DNA of 64,000 bases from Litorisediminicola beolgyonensis. Its GTDB lineage: Bacteria; Pseudomonadota; Alphaproteobacteria; Rhodobacterales; Rhodobacteraceae. Numbering within the stretch: the stretch's first letter is position 1; the number at the start of each line of letters is the position of its first letter. This document shows positions 42,811 through 51,121 of this stretch, piece by piece. The notes below the pieces were generated by a model. That model ran no database searches, was not told where the DNA came from, and worked only from the letters and a program-made list of their open reading frames with translations. The position numbers and the translations under genes are program-made. The stretch lies in assembly GCF_042679605.1 (NCBI RefSeq), contig NZ_JBHTMU010000003.1, forward strand, positions 1 through 64,000, in the 5' to 3' direction.

Positions 42811-43686
42811 ATGAAACTTCTACGCTACGGCCCCTCCGGCTCCGAAAAGCCCGGCCTTCTCGATGCAGGCGGACGGGTTCGCGACCTCTCGGGCATCGTG
42901 CCCGATATCGCGGGCGACGCGCTCACGCCCGACGGCCTCGATGCGCTGCGCGCGATCGACCCCGAGACGCTGCCGCTGGTCGAGGGGACCCCGCAGGACG
43001 ACCTGAGGCTCGGCCCCTGCGTCGGTCGCGTCGGCAAGTTCATCTGCATCGGTCTGAACTATGCCGACCACGCCGAAGAGGCGAACATGCCGATCCCGCC
43101 CGAGCCGGTGATCTTCAACAAGTGGACCTCGGCCATCTGCGGCCCGAACGATCCGATCCAGATCCCCGATGCCTCCGAGAAGACCGATTGGGAGGTCGAG
43201 CTTGGCGTCGTGATCGGGAAGGGCGGCGTTTATATCGACGAGGCCGACGCGCTGGACCATGTCGCCGGGCTCTGCGTGATCAACGACGTCTCCGAGCGCG
43301 AGTTCCAGATCGAGCGCGCCGGGACCTGGGACAAGGGCAAGGGCTGCGACACCTTCGGCCCGACCGGCCCCTGGCTCGTCACCCGCGACGAGATCGAGGA
43401 TATCGACGCGCTTGACATGTGGCTCGACGTCGACGGCGAACGGCAGCAGACCGGCTCGACCGCGACGATGATCTACAAGGTGCCGCACCTGATCGCCTAT
43501 TGCAGCCGCTTCATGAGCCTCCAGCCCGGCGACATCATCTCGACCGGAACGCCCCCGGGCGTCGGCATGGGGCAAAAGCCCCAACGGTATCTGGCGGGAG
43601 GCGAAACGGTGACCCTCGGCATCGCCGGCCTGGGCGAACAACGCTACCCGGTCCGCGCGGCGAGCGAGGCGAAAGGGCGTCGGTGA
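42811..43686 (+). CDS. FAH-family hydrolase, 2,4-diketo-3-deoxy-aldonate hydrolase-like
   Basis: A 291-residue protein. MKLLRYGPSGSEKPGLLD at the N terminus and the core motifs GKFICIGLNYADHAEEANM, DWEVELGVVIGKGG (metal-binding Glu residues), INDVSEREFQIER and STGTPPGVGMGQKP place it in the fumarylacetoacetate-hydrolase superfamily, closest by pattern to 2,4-diketo-3-deoxy-L-fuconate/rhamnonate hydrolases, which yield pyruvate and L-lactate. This complements the SDR and LldD-like enzymes in the divergent operon. It is followed by an intrinsic terminator at 43777. Confidence 0.82.
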   Translation: MKLLRYGPSGSEKPGLLDAGGRVRDLSGIVPDIAGDALTPDGLDALRAIDPETLPLVEGTPQDDLRLGPCVGRVGKFICIGLNYADHAEEANMPIPPEPVIFNKWTSAICGPNDPIQIPDASEKTDWEVELGVVIGKGGVYIDEADALDHVAGLCVINDVSEREFQIERAGTWDKGKGCDTFGPTGPWLVTRDEIEDIDALDMWLDVDGERQQTGSTATMIYKVPHLIAYCSRFMSLQPGDIISTGTPPGVGMGQKPQRYLAGGETVTLGIAGLGEQRYPVRAASEAKGRR

Positions 43687-43776
43687 AAGGGGGGCGATGT
43701 GGGCGTCGTCTACCAGAGAGATCATCTGCCCTATGGCCAGTGTTCGTGACCGAGGCGATGGGTCTGAACAAGACAA

Positions 43777-43808
43777 AGGCCGCGCCCCGTGCGCGGCCTA
43801 TCTTTTTG
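43777..43808 (+). terminator. Rho-independent terminator of the ABC/FAH operon
   Basis: AGGCCGCGC and GCGCGGCCT form a perfect 9-bp stem with loop CCCGT (43777-43799), followed by ATCTTTTTGG on the plus strand. On the minus strand the flank is TTTGTCTTG, so it may also stop antisense transcription. Confidence 0.85.
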
Positions 43809-43947
43809 GCGCGTCGCTCTGAGGGGGACGGCTAACAAAGAGTGCCGTTTGTGCGTGCCAAGTGGAGTGGAGATTTGATCGGCTTGCGTTCTGCCTCGGC
43901 GGACCACGTCCCGCTTTGAGACAACGATAGCGATGTGCCGGAAGTAA

Positions 43948-44037
43948 TGGCGGAGAGACAGGGATTCGAACCCTGGGACCCCGTGAAGGGTCAACGGTTT
44001 TCGAGACCGCCCCGTTCGACCACTCCGGCACCTCTCC
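43948..44037 (-). tRNA. tRNA-Ser (anticodon CGA)
   Basis: A 90-nt class II tRNA on the minus strand. The acceptor stem GGAGAGG pairs with TCTCTCC, the anticodon arm contains GGTCTCGAAAACC with anticodon CGA, a long variable arm (TTGACCCTTCACGGGGTC) follows, and the T-arm is GGGTTCGAATCCC. Discriminator G and an encoded CCA (43948-43950) are present. Confidence 0.95.
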
Positions 44038-44084
44038 GCGGGGATCGTGGCGCGGCGTTTAGCGCGGCGCGGCGGGGCGTGCAA

Positions 44085-44097
44085 CAGGAAATTCCTG
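44085..44097. promoter_or_regulatory. 13-bp palindrome between tRNA-Ser and the DUF2059 gene
   Basis: CAGGAA-A-TTCCTG is an exact palindrome in the 129-bp gap between the divergent tRNA-Ser and DUF2059 genes. It may be an operator for the downstream gene; there is no other evidence. Confidence 0.25.
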
Positions 44098-44166
44098 CCG
44101 CGCGCTGCGACTTGGAACGCGGGCCATAAGCGCATAGACAGGGGCAACCCAAGCTGTGGAGCCGCC

Positions 44167-44979
44167 ATGCTGCGCCGTACCGTTTTTGCCCTCGTTGCCG
44201 CTGTTTCCGCCGGGCCGGTCTGGGCCTCGGAGCAATCCGACCGGCTCCTCGACGCGCTGGAGCTCGATCGGATCGTCGCGATCATGATCGAAGAGGGCAC
44301 CGAATACGGCACCGATATCGGCACCGCGATGCTGCCCGATGGCGGCGGCGCGGAGTGGCAGGGCATCGTCGCGCGGATCTACGATGCCGGGGCCATGGCC
44401 GAGACGGTGCGCGCCGGTGTCGATGCCGCCCTGGGCGAGGCGGATATCGCGCAGGCCATCGATTTCTTCGAAAGCGACCGCGGCCAGCGCATCGTCGACA
44501 TGGAACTCGAGGCGCGCGAGGCGATGCTCGATGCCGAGATCGAAGAGGCCGCGCGGGCAGCCTGGCTCGACCGGGCCGACGATGGCTCGGAGCTTGTCGC
44601 CAAGATCGAGACCTTTATCGAGACCAACGACCTGATCGAGTCCAATGTCGTGGGCGCGCTGAACTCCAGCCTGCGCTTCTACAACGGCCTGGCCGATGGC
44701 GGGCTTCTCGAGATGAGCGACGACGAGATCCTCTCGGAGGTCTGGGCCGAGGAGCCGCAGACCCGCGACGAGACCACCGAATGGGTGCATGGCTTCCTGC
44801 TGATGGCCTACGGGCCGCTCGCACCCGAGGATTTCGACGCCTACCAGGCGCTCTCCGAAAGCGAAGCGGGGCAGGCGATGAACCGGGCGCTCTTCGCCGG
44901 GTTCAACGCGATGTATTTCGAGATCTCCTACGCGCTCGGCCTGGCCGTGGCTGGTCAGAGCGTGGCCACCGAACTCTGA
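44167..44979 (+). CDS. Exported DUF2059-domain protein
   Basis: A 270-residue protein with a Sec signal (residues 1-21, AAVSAGPVWA before cleavage). The mature part is acidic and helical and contains ADIAQAIDFFESDRGQRIVDME, the typical DUF2059 segment, in the middle and a related LSESEAGQAMNRALFAGFNAM segment near the C terminus, so it looks like a tandem pair of the fold. The function of DUF2059 proteins is not established; they are periplasmic. It stands alone between tRNA-Ser and rplU. Confidence 0.75.
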   Translation: MLRRTVFALVAAVSAGPVWASEQSDRLLDALELDRIVAIMIEEGTEYGTDIGTAMLPDGGGAEWQGIVARIYDAGAMAETVRAGVDAALGEADIAQAIDFFESDRGQRIVDMELEAREAMLDAEIEEAARAAWLDRADDGSELVAKIETFIETNDLIESNVVGALNSSLRFYNGLADGGLLEMSDDEILSEVWAEEPQTRDETTEWVHGFLLMAYGPLAPEDFDAYQALSESEAGQAMNRALFAGFNAMYFEISYALGLAVAGQSVATEL

Positions 44980-44987
44980 GCGAAAAA

Positions 44988-45004
44988 GCCCGGAAAACCC
45001 GGGC
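44988..45004 (-). terminator. Short hairpin with T-run on the minus strand
   Basis: GCCCGG and CCGGGC pair around AAAAC; on the minus strand the hairpin is followed by TTTTTCGC. It lies 9 bp past the DUF2059 stop. On the plus strand there is no T-run, so its direction does not fit that gene well. Confidence 0.35.
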
Positions 45005-45013
45005 GCGGGCCGC

Positions 45014-45042
45014 TTGACAGACCGGGTCATCCGCCGCATAAG
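45014..45042 (+). promoter_or_regulatory. Sigma-70 promoter of rplU-rpmA
   Basis: TTGACA (45014-45019) and CATAAG (45037-45042) with a 17-bp spacer. A start near 45049 gives a leader of about 155 nt before rplU. The consensus -35 fits a strongly expressed ribosomal operon. Confidence 0.65.
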
Positions 45043-45057
45043 CGCGGCTCGGAGAAC

Positions 45058-45087
45058 GGGGCGTCAAGAGCGCCCCCTTTCCGTTTG
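45058..45087 (+). promoter_or_regulatory. Possible attenuator hairpin in the rplU leader
   Basis: GGGGCG (45058-45063) and CGCCCC (45071-45076) form a 6-bp GC stem with loop TCAAGAG, followed by CTTTCCGTTT. Placed just after the predicted transcription start, it could act as an attenuator of rplU-rpmA. The T-tract is interrupted, so this is tentative. Confidence 0.35.
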
Positions 45088-45204
45088 AACCCAATGACGC
45101 CGCCTCCGAGCGGCGCGCTGTCCGAAGGCGGGGCCGGTTAGGTCCCATGACATCCGGGACCATCCGGGGGCCACAGGGCGCGGTAGACAAGGAAAGACGA
45201 CGCA

Positions 45205-45855
45205 ATGTTTGCGGTGATGAAAACCGGCGGCAAGCAGTACAAGGTCCAGTCGGGCGATGTGCTCCGGGTCGAAAAGCTGGCCGCCGACGCGGGCGAAACC
45301 GTCCAGTTCAACGATATTCTCATGCTCGGCGGCGACAGTGTCACGCTGGGCTCCCCGCTCGTGGCGGGCGCGGCCGTGCAGGCCGAGGTGGTCGACCAGA
45401 TCAAGGGCGAGAAGCTCATCCACTTCGTCAAGCGTCGCCGTAAGCACGGCTCGCAGCGGACCAAGGGCCACCGCCAGCAGCTGACGCTGGTCAAGGTGAC
45501 CGACATTCTCTCCTCCGGCGCCGACAAGAGCGGCGTGAAGGCGGCTGTCGGTGCAGGCGGTCAGGGTCTCGGTGCGGACCGCATCGCGACCAACCGCGCC
45601 GAGCAGGCAGACATGAAGTCGCGCGTGGCCAAGGGCGAGACGGCGAAGCCCGTCGCCGAGGCCGGTGTGGCCGAAGGCGCCGCGGACGACCTGACCCAGA
45701 TCAACGGTGTCGGCCCCGCCGCCGCCAAGAAGCTGGCCGAGGCCGGCATCACCACCTTCGCGCAGCTCGCCGCGGTTGACGCCGACACGTTCGAGGCGAC
45801 CAAGGTCAAGCCCGAGTGGGTCGAGCAGGCCAAAGAGCTGGCCGCGGCCAAGTAA
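45205..45855 (+). CDS. rplU: Ribosomal protein bL21 with C-terminal helix-hairpin-helix extension
   Basis: A 216-residue protein. Residues 1-103 are normal bL21: MFAVMKTGGKQYKVQSGDVLRVEKL, then HFVKRRRKHGSQRTKGHRQQLT and LVKVTDI. About 110 residues follow that most bacterial bL21 proteins lack: a polar linker and then a helix-hairpin-helix-like domain at about 160-216 (DDLTQINGVGPAAAKKLAEAGITTF, in part). The same extension is known in alphaproteobacterial genomes, where its role is not clear to me; it could bind rRNA or DNA. It is followed by rpmA after 13 bp. Confidence 0.93.
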   Translation: MFAVMKTGGKQYKVQSGDVLRVEKLAADAGETVQFNDILMLGGDSVTLGSPLVAGAAVQAEVVDQIKGEKLIHFVKRRRKHGSQRTKGHRQQLTLVKVTDILSSGADKSGVKAAVGAGGQGLGADRIATNRAEQADMKSRVAKGETAKPVAEAGVAEGAADDLTQINGVGPAAAKKLAEAGITTFAQLAAVDADTFEATKVKPEWVEQAKELAAAK

Positions 45856-45868
45856 GGAGACACTAGAG

Positions 45869-46138
45869 ATGGCACATAAGAAAGCAGGCGGTTCCTCCCG
45901 CAACGGGCGCGACTCTGCAGGTCGTCGCCTCGGCGTGAAACTCTTCGGTGGCCAGGCGGCCGTCCCGGGCAACATCATCGTGCGCCAGCGCGGCACCAAG
46001 TTCTGGCCGGGCGCGGGCGTTGGCATGGGCAAGGATCACACGATCTTCGCGACCGTCGACGGCGCCGTGACCTTCCACAAGGGGCTCAAGGGCCGCACCT
46101 TCATTTCGGTGCTCCCAGAAGCCGAGGCCGCCGAGTAA
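45869..46138 (+). CDS. rpmA: Ribosomal protein bL27
   Basis: An 89-residue protein starting MAHKKAGGSSRNGRDSAGRR, the conserved N terminus that reaches the peptidyl-transferase centre; there is no cleavable N-terminal extension as in Firmicutes. VRQRGTKFWPGAGVGMGKDH and the rest match bL27. AAGGAGA lies upstream. It is the second gene of the rplU operon and ends before a hairpin at 46168. Confidence 0.97.
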   Translation: MAHKKAGGSSRNGRDSAGRRLGVKLFGGQAAVPGNIIVRQRGTKFWPGAGVGMGKDHTIFATVDGAVTFHKGLKGRTFISVLPEAEAAE

Positions 46139-46167
46139 ACCGGGCTGCATCCAGAACCGAATGACGG

Positions 46168-46200
46168 GGGGATCGGCAGCGCCGGTCCCCTCGAGCGTTT
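46168..46200 (+). terminator. Probable terminator after rpmA
   Basis: GGGGATCGG and CCGGTCCCC form a 9-bp stem with one G-T pair and loop CAGCG (46168-46190), 30 bp past the rpmA stop. The downstream run TCGAGCGTTT is only modestly T-rich. Confidence 0.5.
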
Positions 46201-46372
46201 CGGGGCTACGGGTTCGCTCCCTGCCGCGTCCTCGTCATCAAGCTGACGAAAACCGCGGCTACTGGGCGGATCCGGGACCGGCGGAACGCAGAGCCGCCTT
46301 GAAAAAGATCGTTTGAGAAACACCTTAATGGGATCGGTGGAGACGCCGTTTCGATAGGGGAGATCGAAAGTC

Positions 46373-46912
46373 ATGAGCCTCGACACCACGCTGTTGCAGC
46401 CGACAATTGCGACCGACCGCTTCGTTCTGCGGCCTCCGCAGACCTCCGATCAGGGCCTCCTGACCCATTACGCGTCCGACAAGCGCGTGGCGGCGATGAC
46501 CGCCAGCGTTCCGCATCCTCTGCCGCCCGGGACGATGGAGGCGTTTCTCCAGCGCGCCGCGGCGCCCGACCGGATCGAGGATGTCTGGGTCATGGACGCG
46601 ACGCTGTCCGGCGGCACCGAGGTCATGGGCCTGATTTCGCTGACGCGGATGGATCGCGGCCAGTCCGAGGTCGGGTTCTGGGTCGCGCCACCGTTCTGGA
46701 ACACCCATGTCGCCCGCGACGCGCTTCTCGCGCTCGTGGCGGCGAACCCGCAGGGCAACTGCACGATGTTCGCCAGCGTCTTTCAGGACAACACGCCATC
46801 GGCGCGCGTCGTGACCAATTGCGGCTTCGAATATATCGGCGATGCCGAGGCATATTCGGTCGCCCGCGGTGCCAACGTGCCCACCTGGACTTATTTGAAG
46901 AAGCTCGCCTGA
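46373..46912 (+). CDS. GNAT-family N-acetyltransferase (RimJ/RimL-like)
   Basis: A 179-residue acetyltransferase. LLQPTIATDRFVLRPPQTSDQGLL at the N terminus and EVGFWVAPPFWNTHVARDALLALV followed by FASVFQDNTPSARVVTNCGFEYIGD are the RimJ/RimL pattern of the fold, including the acetyl-CoA-binding region and the NxPSxRVxxxxGF motif. The substrate may be a protein N terminus or small molecule. It lies between rpmA and obgE, an order common in Rhodobacteraceae. Confidence 0.85.
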   Translation: MSLDTTLLQPTIATDRFVLRPPQTSDQGLLTHYASDKRVAAMTASVPHPLPPGTMEAFLQRAAAPDRIEDVWVMDATLSGGTEVMGLISLTRMDRGQSEVGFWVAPPFWNTHVARDALLALVAANPQGNCTMFASVFQDNTPSARVVTNCGFEYIGDAEAYSVARGANVPTWTYLKKLA

Positions 46913-46986
46913 CCCCGGCGCCCGCTTGAGGCGCCCAAGGATACGCGCTAGAGCGCGGCAGGCGGCCTCATGCGGGGTGATCCCAG

Positions 46987-48033
46987 ATGAAATTCCTCGA
47001 CCTTTGCAAGGTCTACATCCGCTCCGGATCGGGCGGCAACGGCGCGACCAGCTTTCGCCGCGAGAAGTTCGTCGAGTTCGGCGGACCCGATGGCGGTGAC
47101 GGCGGGGCCGGCGGCTCGGTCTGGGCCGAGGCGGTCGACGGCCTGAACACGCTCATCGACTTTCGCTACCAGCAGCACTGGTTCGCCCAGAACGGACAGG
47201 GCGGCATGGGGCGCGAGCGCACCGGCAAGTCCGGGCAGGACATCGTCCTGCGCGTGCCCGTCGGCACCGAGATCCTCGACGAGGACGAAGAGACCGTGAT
47301 CGCCGACCTGACCGAGCTTGGCCAGCGCGTGCTCTTGGCCAAGGGCGGCAATGGCGGCTGGGGCAACGTCCACTTCAAGACCTCGACCAACCAGGCGCCG
47401 CGCAAGGCCAATCCCGGTCAGCCCGGGATCGACCGCACGCTCTGGCTGCGGCTGAAGCTGATCGCGGATGTGGGGCTCGTGGGCCTGCCCAACGCGGGCA
47501 AGTCGACCTTCCTCGCCGCGACCTCGAACGCGCGTCCGAAGATCGCCAATTATCCCTTCACCACGCTGCATCCCAATCTCGGCGTGGTGGGCATCGACAA
47601 TGTCGAGTTCGTCGTCGCCGACATTCCCGGCCTGATCGAGGGCGCGCATGAAGGTCGGGGCCTCGGCGATCTGTTCCTCGGCCATGTCGAGCGCTGCGCG
47701 GCGCTTCTGCACCTCGTCGACGGCTCCTCGGGCACGCTTCTCGAGGATTACGACACGATCATCGAGGAACTCGACGCCTATGGTGCCGGGCTTTCCGAAA
47801 AGCCCCGGATCACGGTGCTGAACAAGATCGACACGCTCGATGACGAAGAGCGCGCCTTCCTGCGCGAAGAGCTCGAGAACCGCGCGAGAAGCCGGGTCTA
47901 CCTCATGTCCGGCGTCTCCGGCGAAGGTGTCCCGCAGGTTCTGCGCGCGCTCCGCGCCGAGATCGAGGACGAGCGCCTGCGTCGCCGCCGCGAGGAGGGC
48001 TCCGAGAGGGAGGACGCCCCGTGGCAACCCTGA
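46987..48033 (+). CDS. obgE: GTPase Obg/CgtA
   Basis: A 348-residue GTPase involved in 50S assembly and cell-cycle/stress control. The Gly-rich Obg domain (about 1-158; SGGNGATSFRREKFVEFGGPDGGDGG in part) is followed by a G domain with G1 GLPNAGKST, switch II DIPGLIEGAHEGRGLG, G4 NKID and G5 SGVSGEG. The C terminus is short and charged and lacks an OCT domain, as usual in alphaproteobacteria. Its 3' end overlaps proB by 13 bp. Confidence 0.96.
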   Translation: MKFLDLCKVYIRSGSGGNGATSFRREKFVEFGGPDGGDGGAGGSVWAEAVDGLNTLIDFRYQQHWFAQNGQGGMGRERTGKSGQDIVLRVPVGTEILDEDEETVIADLTELGQRVLLAKGGNGGWGNVHFKTSTNQAPRKANPGQPGIDRTLWLRLKLIADVGLVGLPNAGKSTFLAATSNARPKIANYPFTTLHPNLGVVGIDNVEFVVADIPGLIEGAHEGRGLGDLFLGHVERCAALLHLVDGSSGTLLEDYDTIIEELDAYGAGLSEKPRITVLNKIDTLDDEERAFLREELENRARSRVYLMSGVSGEGVPQVLRALRAEIEDERLRRRREEGSEREDAPWQP

Positions 48034-49127
48034 GCGACGCCCATAAACTCGTCGTCAAGATCGGCTCGGCGCTGCTCGTGGAGCGCGGCACCGGCGCGCT
48101 GCGCCTCGACTGGCTGCGCTCGATGGCCGAGGACGTCGCGCGGCTGAAAGCGCGCGGCACCGATGTCGTGCTGGTCTCGTCCGGCTCCATCGCGCTCGGG
48201 CGCGGCGTTCTGGGCCTGCCCGCGGTCGACCTGCCGCTCGAACAGAGCCAGGCCGCAGCCGCCGTCGGTCAGATCCGGCTCGCCCGCGCCTGGGAAGAGG
48301 TGCTCGCGCCTCATGGCATCACCACTGCGCAGGTCCTCGTGACGCTCGAGGACAGCGCCGACCGCCGCCGCTACCTGAACTCGCGCGCGACGCTCGGCAC
48401 GCTTCTGTCGATGGGCGTGGTGCCCATCGTGAACGAGAACGACACCGTCGCGACCGACGAGATCCGCTACGGCGACAACGACCGCCTCGCCGCGCAGGTC
48501 GCGGTGACCGTCGGCGCGGACCAGCTGATCCTCCTGTCGGACGTGGACGGCTTCTACTCGGGCAATCCGTCCGCCGATCCCGAGGCGCGCCGCTTCGACG
48601 TGATCGACGAGATCACGCCGGAGATCGAAGCGATGGCGGGCGACGCGGGCTCGGGCCTCTCGAAGGGCGGCATGAAGACCAAGCTCATGGCCGCCAAGAC
48701 CGCGACCATGGCGGGCTGCGCGATGGCGATCTGCGAGGGCTCGATCCTGCACCCCTTGAGCGCCCTGGAAAACGGCGCCGCCGCGACCTGGTTCACTCCG
48801 CATCTCGATCCCCACGCCGCGCGCAAGCGCTGGATCGGGGCGATGAAAAGCCGGGGCGTCCTGGCTGTCGATGCCGGTGCGGCCGAGGCGCTCGGGCAGG
48901 GCAAATCGCTCTTGCCCGCGGGGCTCGTGCGCGTCGAGGGCACCTTCGGGCGCGGCGATCCTGTGACCATCCGCGACGCCACCGGGCGGGCGCTGGGGCA
49001 GGGGCTGTCGCGCTACACCGCCGCCGAGGCCCGCGCCATCAAGGGGCGGCGCAGTGCCGAGATCGAAGAGATTCTCGGCTATCCCGGCCGCGCCGTGCTA
49101 ATACATCGCGACGACATGGCGCTCTGA
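48021..49127 (+). CDS. proB: Glutamate 5-kinase
   Basis: A 368-residue enzyme phosphorylating glutamate, the first step of proline synthesis. The start is GTG 48021, inside the end of obgE. Kinase motifs VVKIGSALLV, LVSSGSIALGRGVLG, PIVNENDTVATDEIRYGDND and GTGG-like GSGLSKGGMKTKL are present. The C-terminal 90 residues form a PUA domain (ALLPAGLVRVEG-like KSLLPAGLVRVEGTFGRGD). It is followed by proA after 21 bp, and the two form the usual enzyme complex. Confidence 0.96.
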   Translation: MATLSDAHKLVVKIGSALLVERGTGALRLDWLRSMAEDVARLKARGTDVVLVSSGSIALGRGVLGLPAVDLPLEQSQAAAAVGQIRLARAWEEVLAPHGITTAQVLVTLEDSADRRRYLNSRATLGTLLSMGVVPIVNENDTVATDEIRYGDNDRLAAQVAVTVGADQLILLSDVDGFYSGNPSADPEARRFDVIDEITPEIEAMAGDAGSGLSKGGMKTKLMAAKTATMAGCAMAICEGSILHPLSALENGAAATWFTPHLDPHAARKRWIGAMKSRGVLAVDAGAAEALGQGKSLLPAGLVRVEGTFGRGDPVTIRDATGRALGQGLSRYTAAEARAIKGRRSAEIEEILGYPGRAVLIHRDDMAL

Positions 49128-49148
49128 GCGCCTCAGACGGAGAGAGAC

Positions 49149-50414
49149 ATGAAGGACCTGACCGATATCCCCGCCCTGATGGACGAGATCGGCCGCCGTG
49201 CCAAGGCGGCTGCGGCGGAGTTGGCCTTCGCCCCGTCCGAGGCCAAGACCCGCGCGCTCGAAGCCGCCGCCGATGCGGTCTGGGCCGCGCGCGCCGACAT
49301 CATCGCGGCCAATGAAAAAGACATGGAGTATGGCCGCGAAAAGGGTCTCTCGGACGCGATGATGGACCGGCTGATGCTGGACGAGGACCGCGTCCAGTCG
49401 ATCTGCGACGGGCTCCGCGCGGTCGCCGCGCAGGACGATCCCGTTGGCGCGGTGCTCGAGGAATGGGACCGCCCGTCGGGCCTGCACATCCAGCGCGTGC
49501 GCACGCCCCTGGGCGTTGTCGGCGTGATCTATGAAAGCCGCCCGAACGTGACCGCCGATGCGGGCGCGCTCTGCCTCAAGAGCGGCAACGCGGTGATCCT
49601 GCGCGGCGGCTCGGAGAGCTTTCATTCCGCGGCGGCGATCCATGCCTGCCTGGTCGAGGGTCTGCGCGAGGCGGGTCTGCCCGAAGACGCGATCCAGCGC
49701 GTGCCGACCCGCGACCGTTCTGCGGTCTCGGAGCTTCTGACGATGACGGCCTATGTCGACGTGATCGTGCCCCGGGGCGGCAAGGGGCTGGTCGGGCTCG
49801 TCCAGCGCGAGGCGCGGGTCCCTGTCTTCGCGCATCTCGAGGGCATCGTGCATGTCTATATCGACGTGGCCGCCGATCCGCAGAAGACGCTCGACGTGGT
49901 GCTGAACGCCAAGACGCGGCGCACCGGCATTTGCGGCGCGGCGGAGTGCCTGCTCATCCACCGCGACGTGGTCGATACCATCGGTCAGGGCGTGGTCCGC
50001 GCGCTTCTGGCCGCCGGGATCGAGGTGCGGGGCGACGAGACGCTTCAGGCGATCGAGGGCGTGACGGCGGCGACCGAGGCCGATTGGGGCTGCGAGTATC
50101 TCGACCGGGTGATCGCGGCGCGGGTGGTCGAGGATATCGACGGCGCCATCGCCCATATCGGGCGCTACTCGTCGAACCACACCGACTGCATCCTCACCGA
50201 GGACGATGCCGCCGCCGAGCGCTTCTTCGAGAGGGTCGACAGCGCCATCGTAATGCGCAACGCCTCGACCCAGTTCGCGGATGGCGGCGAGTTCGGCATG
50301 GGCGCGGAGATCGGCATCGCCACCGGCAAGATGCATGCGCGCGGCCCGGTCGGCGCGGCGCAACTGACGAGCTTCAAGTATCTCGTCACCGGCGACGGCA
50401 CGACCCGTCCGTAA
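49149..50414 (+). CDS. proA: Glutamate-5-semialdehyde dehydrogenase
   Basis: A 421-residue NADPH-dependent gamma-glutamyl phosphate reductase. VRTPLGVVGVIYESRPNVTADA, CLKSGNAVILRGGSES, VPRGGKGLVGLVQREARVPVFAHLEG (in part) and the catalytic Cys in TRRTGICGAAECLLIH are clear. The C-terminal NASTQFADGGEFGMGAEIGI is the family signature. AGAGAG lies upstream. With proB it makes the proline precursor. Confidence 0.96.
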   Translation: MKDLTDIPALMDEIGRRAKAAAAELAFAPSEAKTRALEAAADAVWAARADIIAANEKDMEYGREKGLSDAMMDRLMLDEDRVQSICDGLRAVAAQDDPVGAVLEEWDRPSGLHIQRVRTPLGVVGVIYESRPNVTADAGALCLKSGNAVILRGGSESFHSAAAIHACLVEGLREAGLPEDAIQRVPTRDRSAVSELLTMTAYVDVIVPRGGKGLVGLVQREARVPVFAHLEGIVHVYIDVAADPQKTLDVVLNAKTRRTGICGAAECLLIHRDVVDTIGQGVVRALLAAGIEVRGDETLQAIEGVTAATEADWGCEYLDRVIAARVVEDIDGAIAHIGRYSSNHTDCILTEDDAAAERFFERVDSAIVMRNASTQFADGGEFGMGAEIGIATGKMHARGPVGAAQLTSFKYLVTGDGTTRP

Positions 50415-50494
50415 GACGCGCGGCGACCGGTCTACCGGTCGCCGGCCTTCGCACTGTCGATGCGGTGTGGCTGCGGTGCCGCCGAAAGGCGTGG

Positions 50495-51091
50495 TCAGAA
50501 CCGCATGGCGATCGCGTTCTCGCCCACCGAGGCCTCGACCTTGCGCCCATAGGCGGCGGCCAGCTGCGGCAGGAGCGCGAACTGCACCCGCGCGGCGTTG
50601 ATCTCGGCCTCGTCCGAGGGCGTGTCGCCGAGATGCGTCCAGACCCCGCGGTCGACATGCATCCGGTCCGATTGCGCCGAGATCGACCAGCCCGAGGGCG
50701 TGCGGTCGAAGCGGATGGCCCCGCCATGGGGCATCGCCGTCTCGAAGCAGAGGAAGGCCAAGAAGGCGAGCTGCACCTCGGTGCGGGGCAAATCGCCCTC
50801 GGGCCGCCAGTCGAGCTTGATCCTGCCGCCCTTCGCCTCGTCGAAGATCGACAGGATCTCGCGCCGCCCGATCCGCTGCGTCTCGGACGCGGAGCCAAAG
50901 GCCACGCGGAAGAACCGGATGCGCGCCGTCGCGGATTTGCAGCTGTCCGAAATCAGCTCCATCTCGCAGCCATGCGAGGCACCCGACATGCTGATCAGTT
51001 CCAGCCCGTTATTGATCGCCCCGATCGGGCTGATCAGATCGTGACAGATCCGCGACCCTATCATCGCGGCAAGCTCGGCGTTACTGTCCAT
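50495..51091 (-). CDS. chpT: Histidine phosphotransferase ChpT
   Basis: A 198-residue protein. The N-terminal helix contains ICHDLISPIGAINNGLEL, the DHp-type phosphoacceptor His with its conserved flank, and residues about 90-198 form a degenerate ATPase-like fold. In alphaproteobacteria ChpT relays phosphate from CckA to CtrA and CpdR; in Rhodobacteraceae this pathway affects motility and gene transfer agents. It is convergent with proA and divergent from the DUF3553 gene (30 bp apart). Confidence 0.9.
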   Translation of the reverse strand: MDSNAELAAMIGSRICHDLISPIGAINNGLELISMSGASHGCEMELISDSCKSATARIRFFRVAFGSASETQRIGRREILSIFDEAKGGRIKLDWRPEGDLPRTEVQLAFLAFLCFETAMPHGGAIRFDRTPSGWSISAQSDRMHVDRGVWTHLGDTPSDEAEINAARVQFALLPQLAAAYGRKVEASVGENAIAMRF

Positions 51092-51121
51092 TCCACTCCC
51101 CTCAGAAAGGCCCAGACCGCG

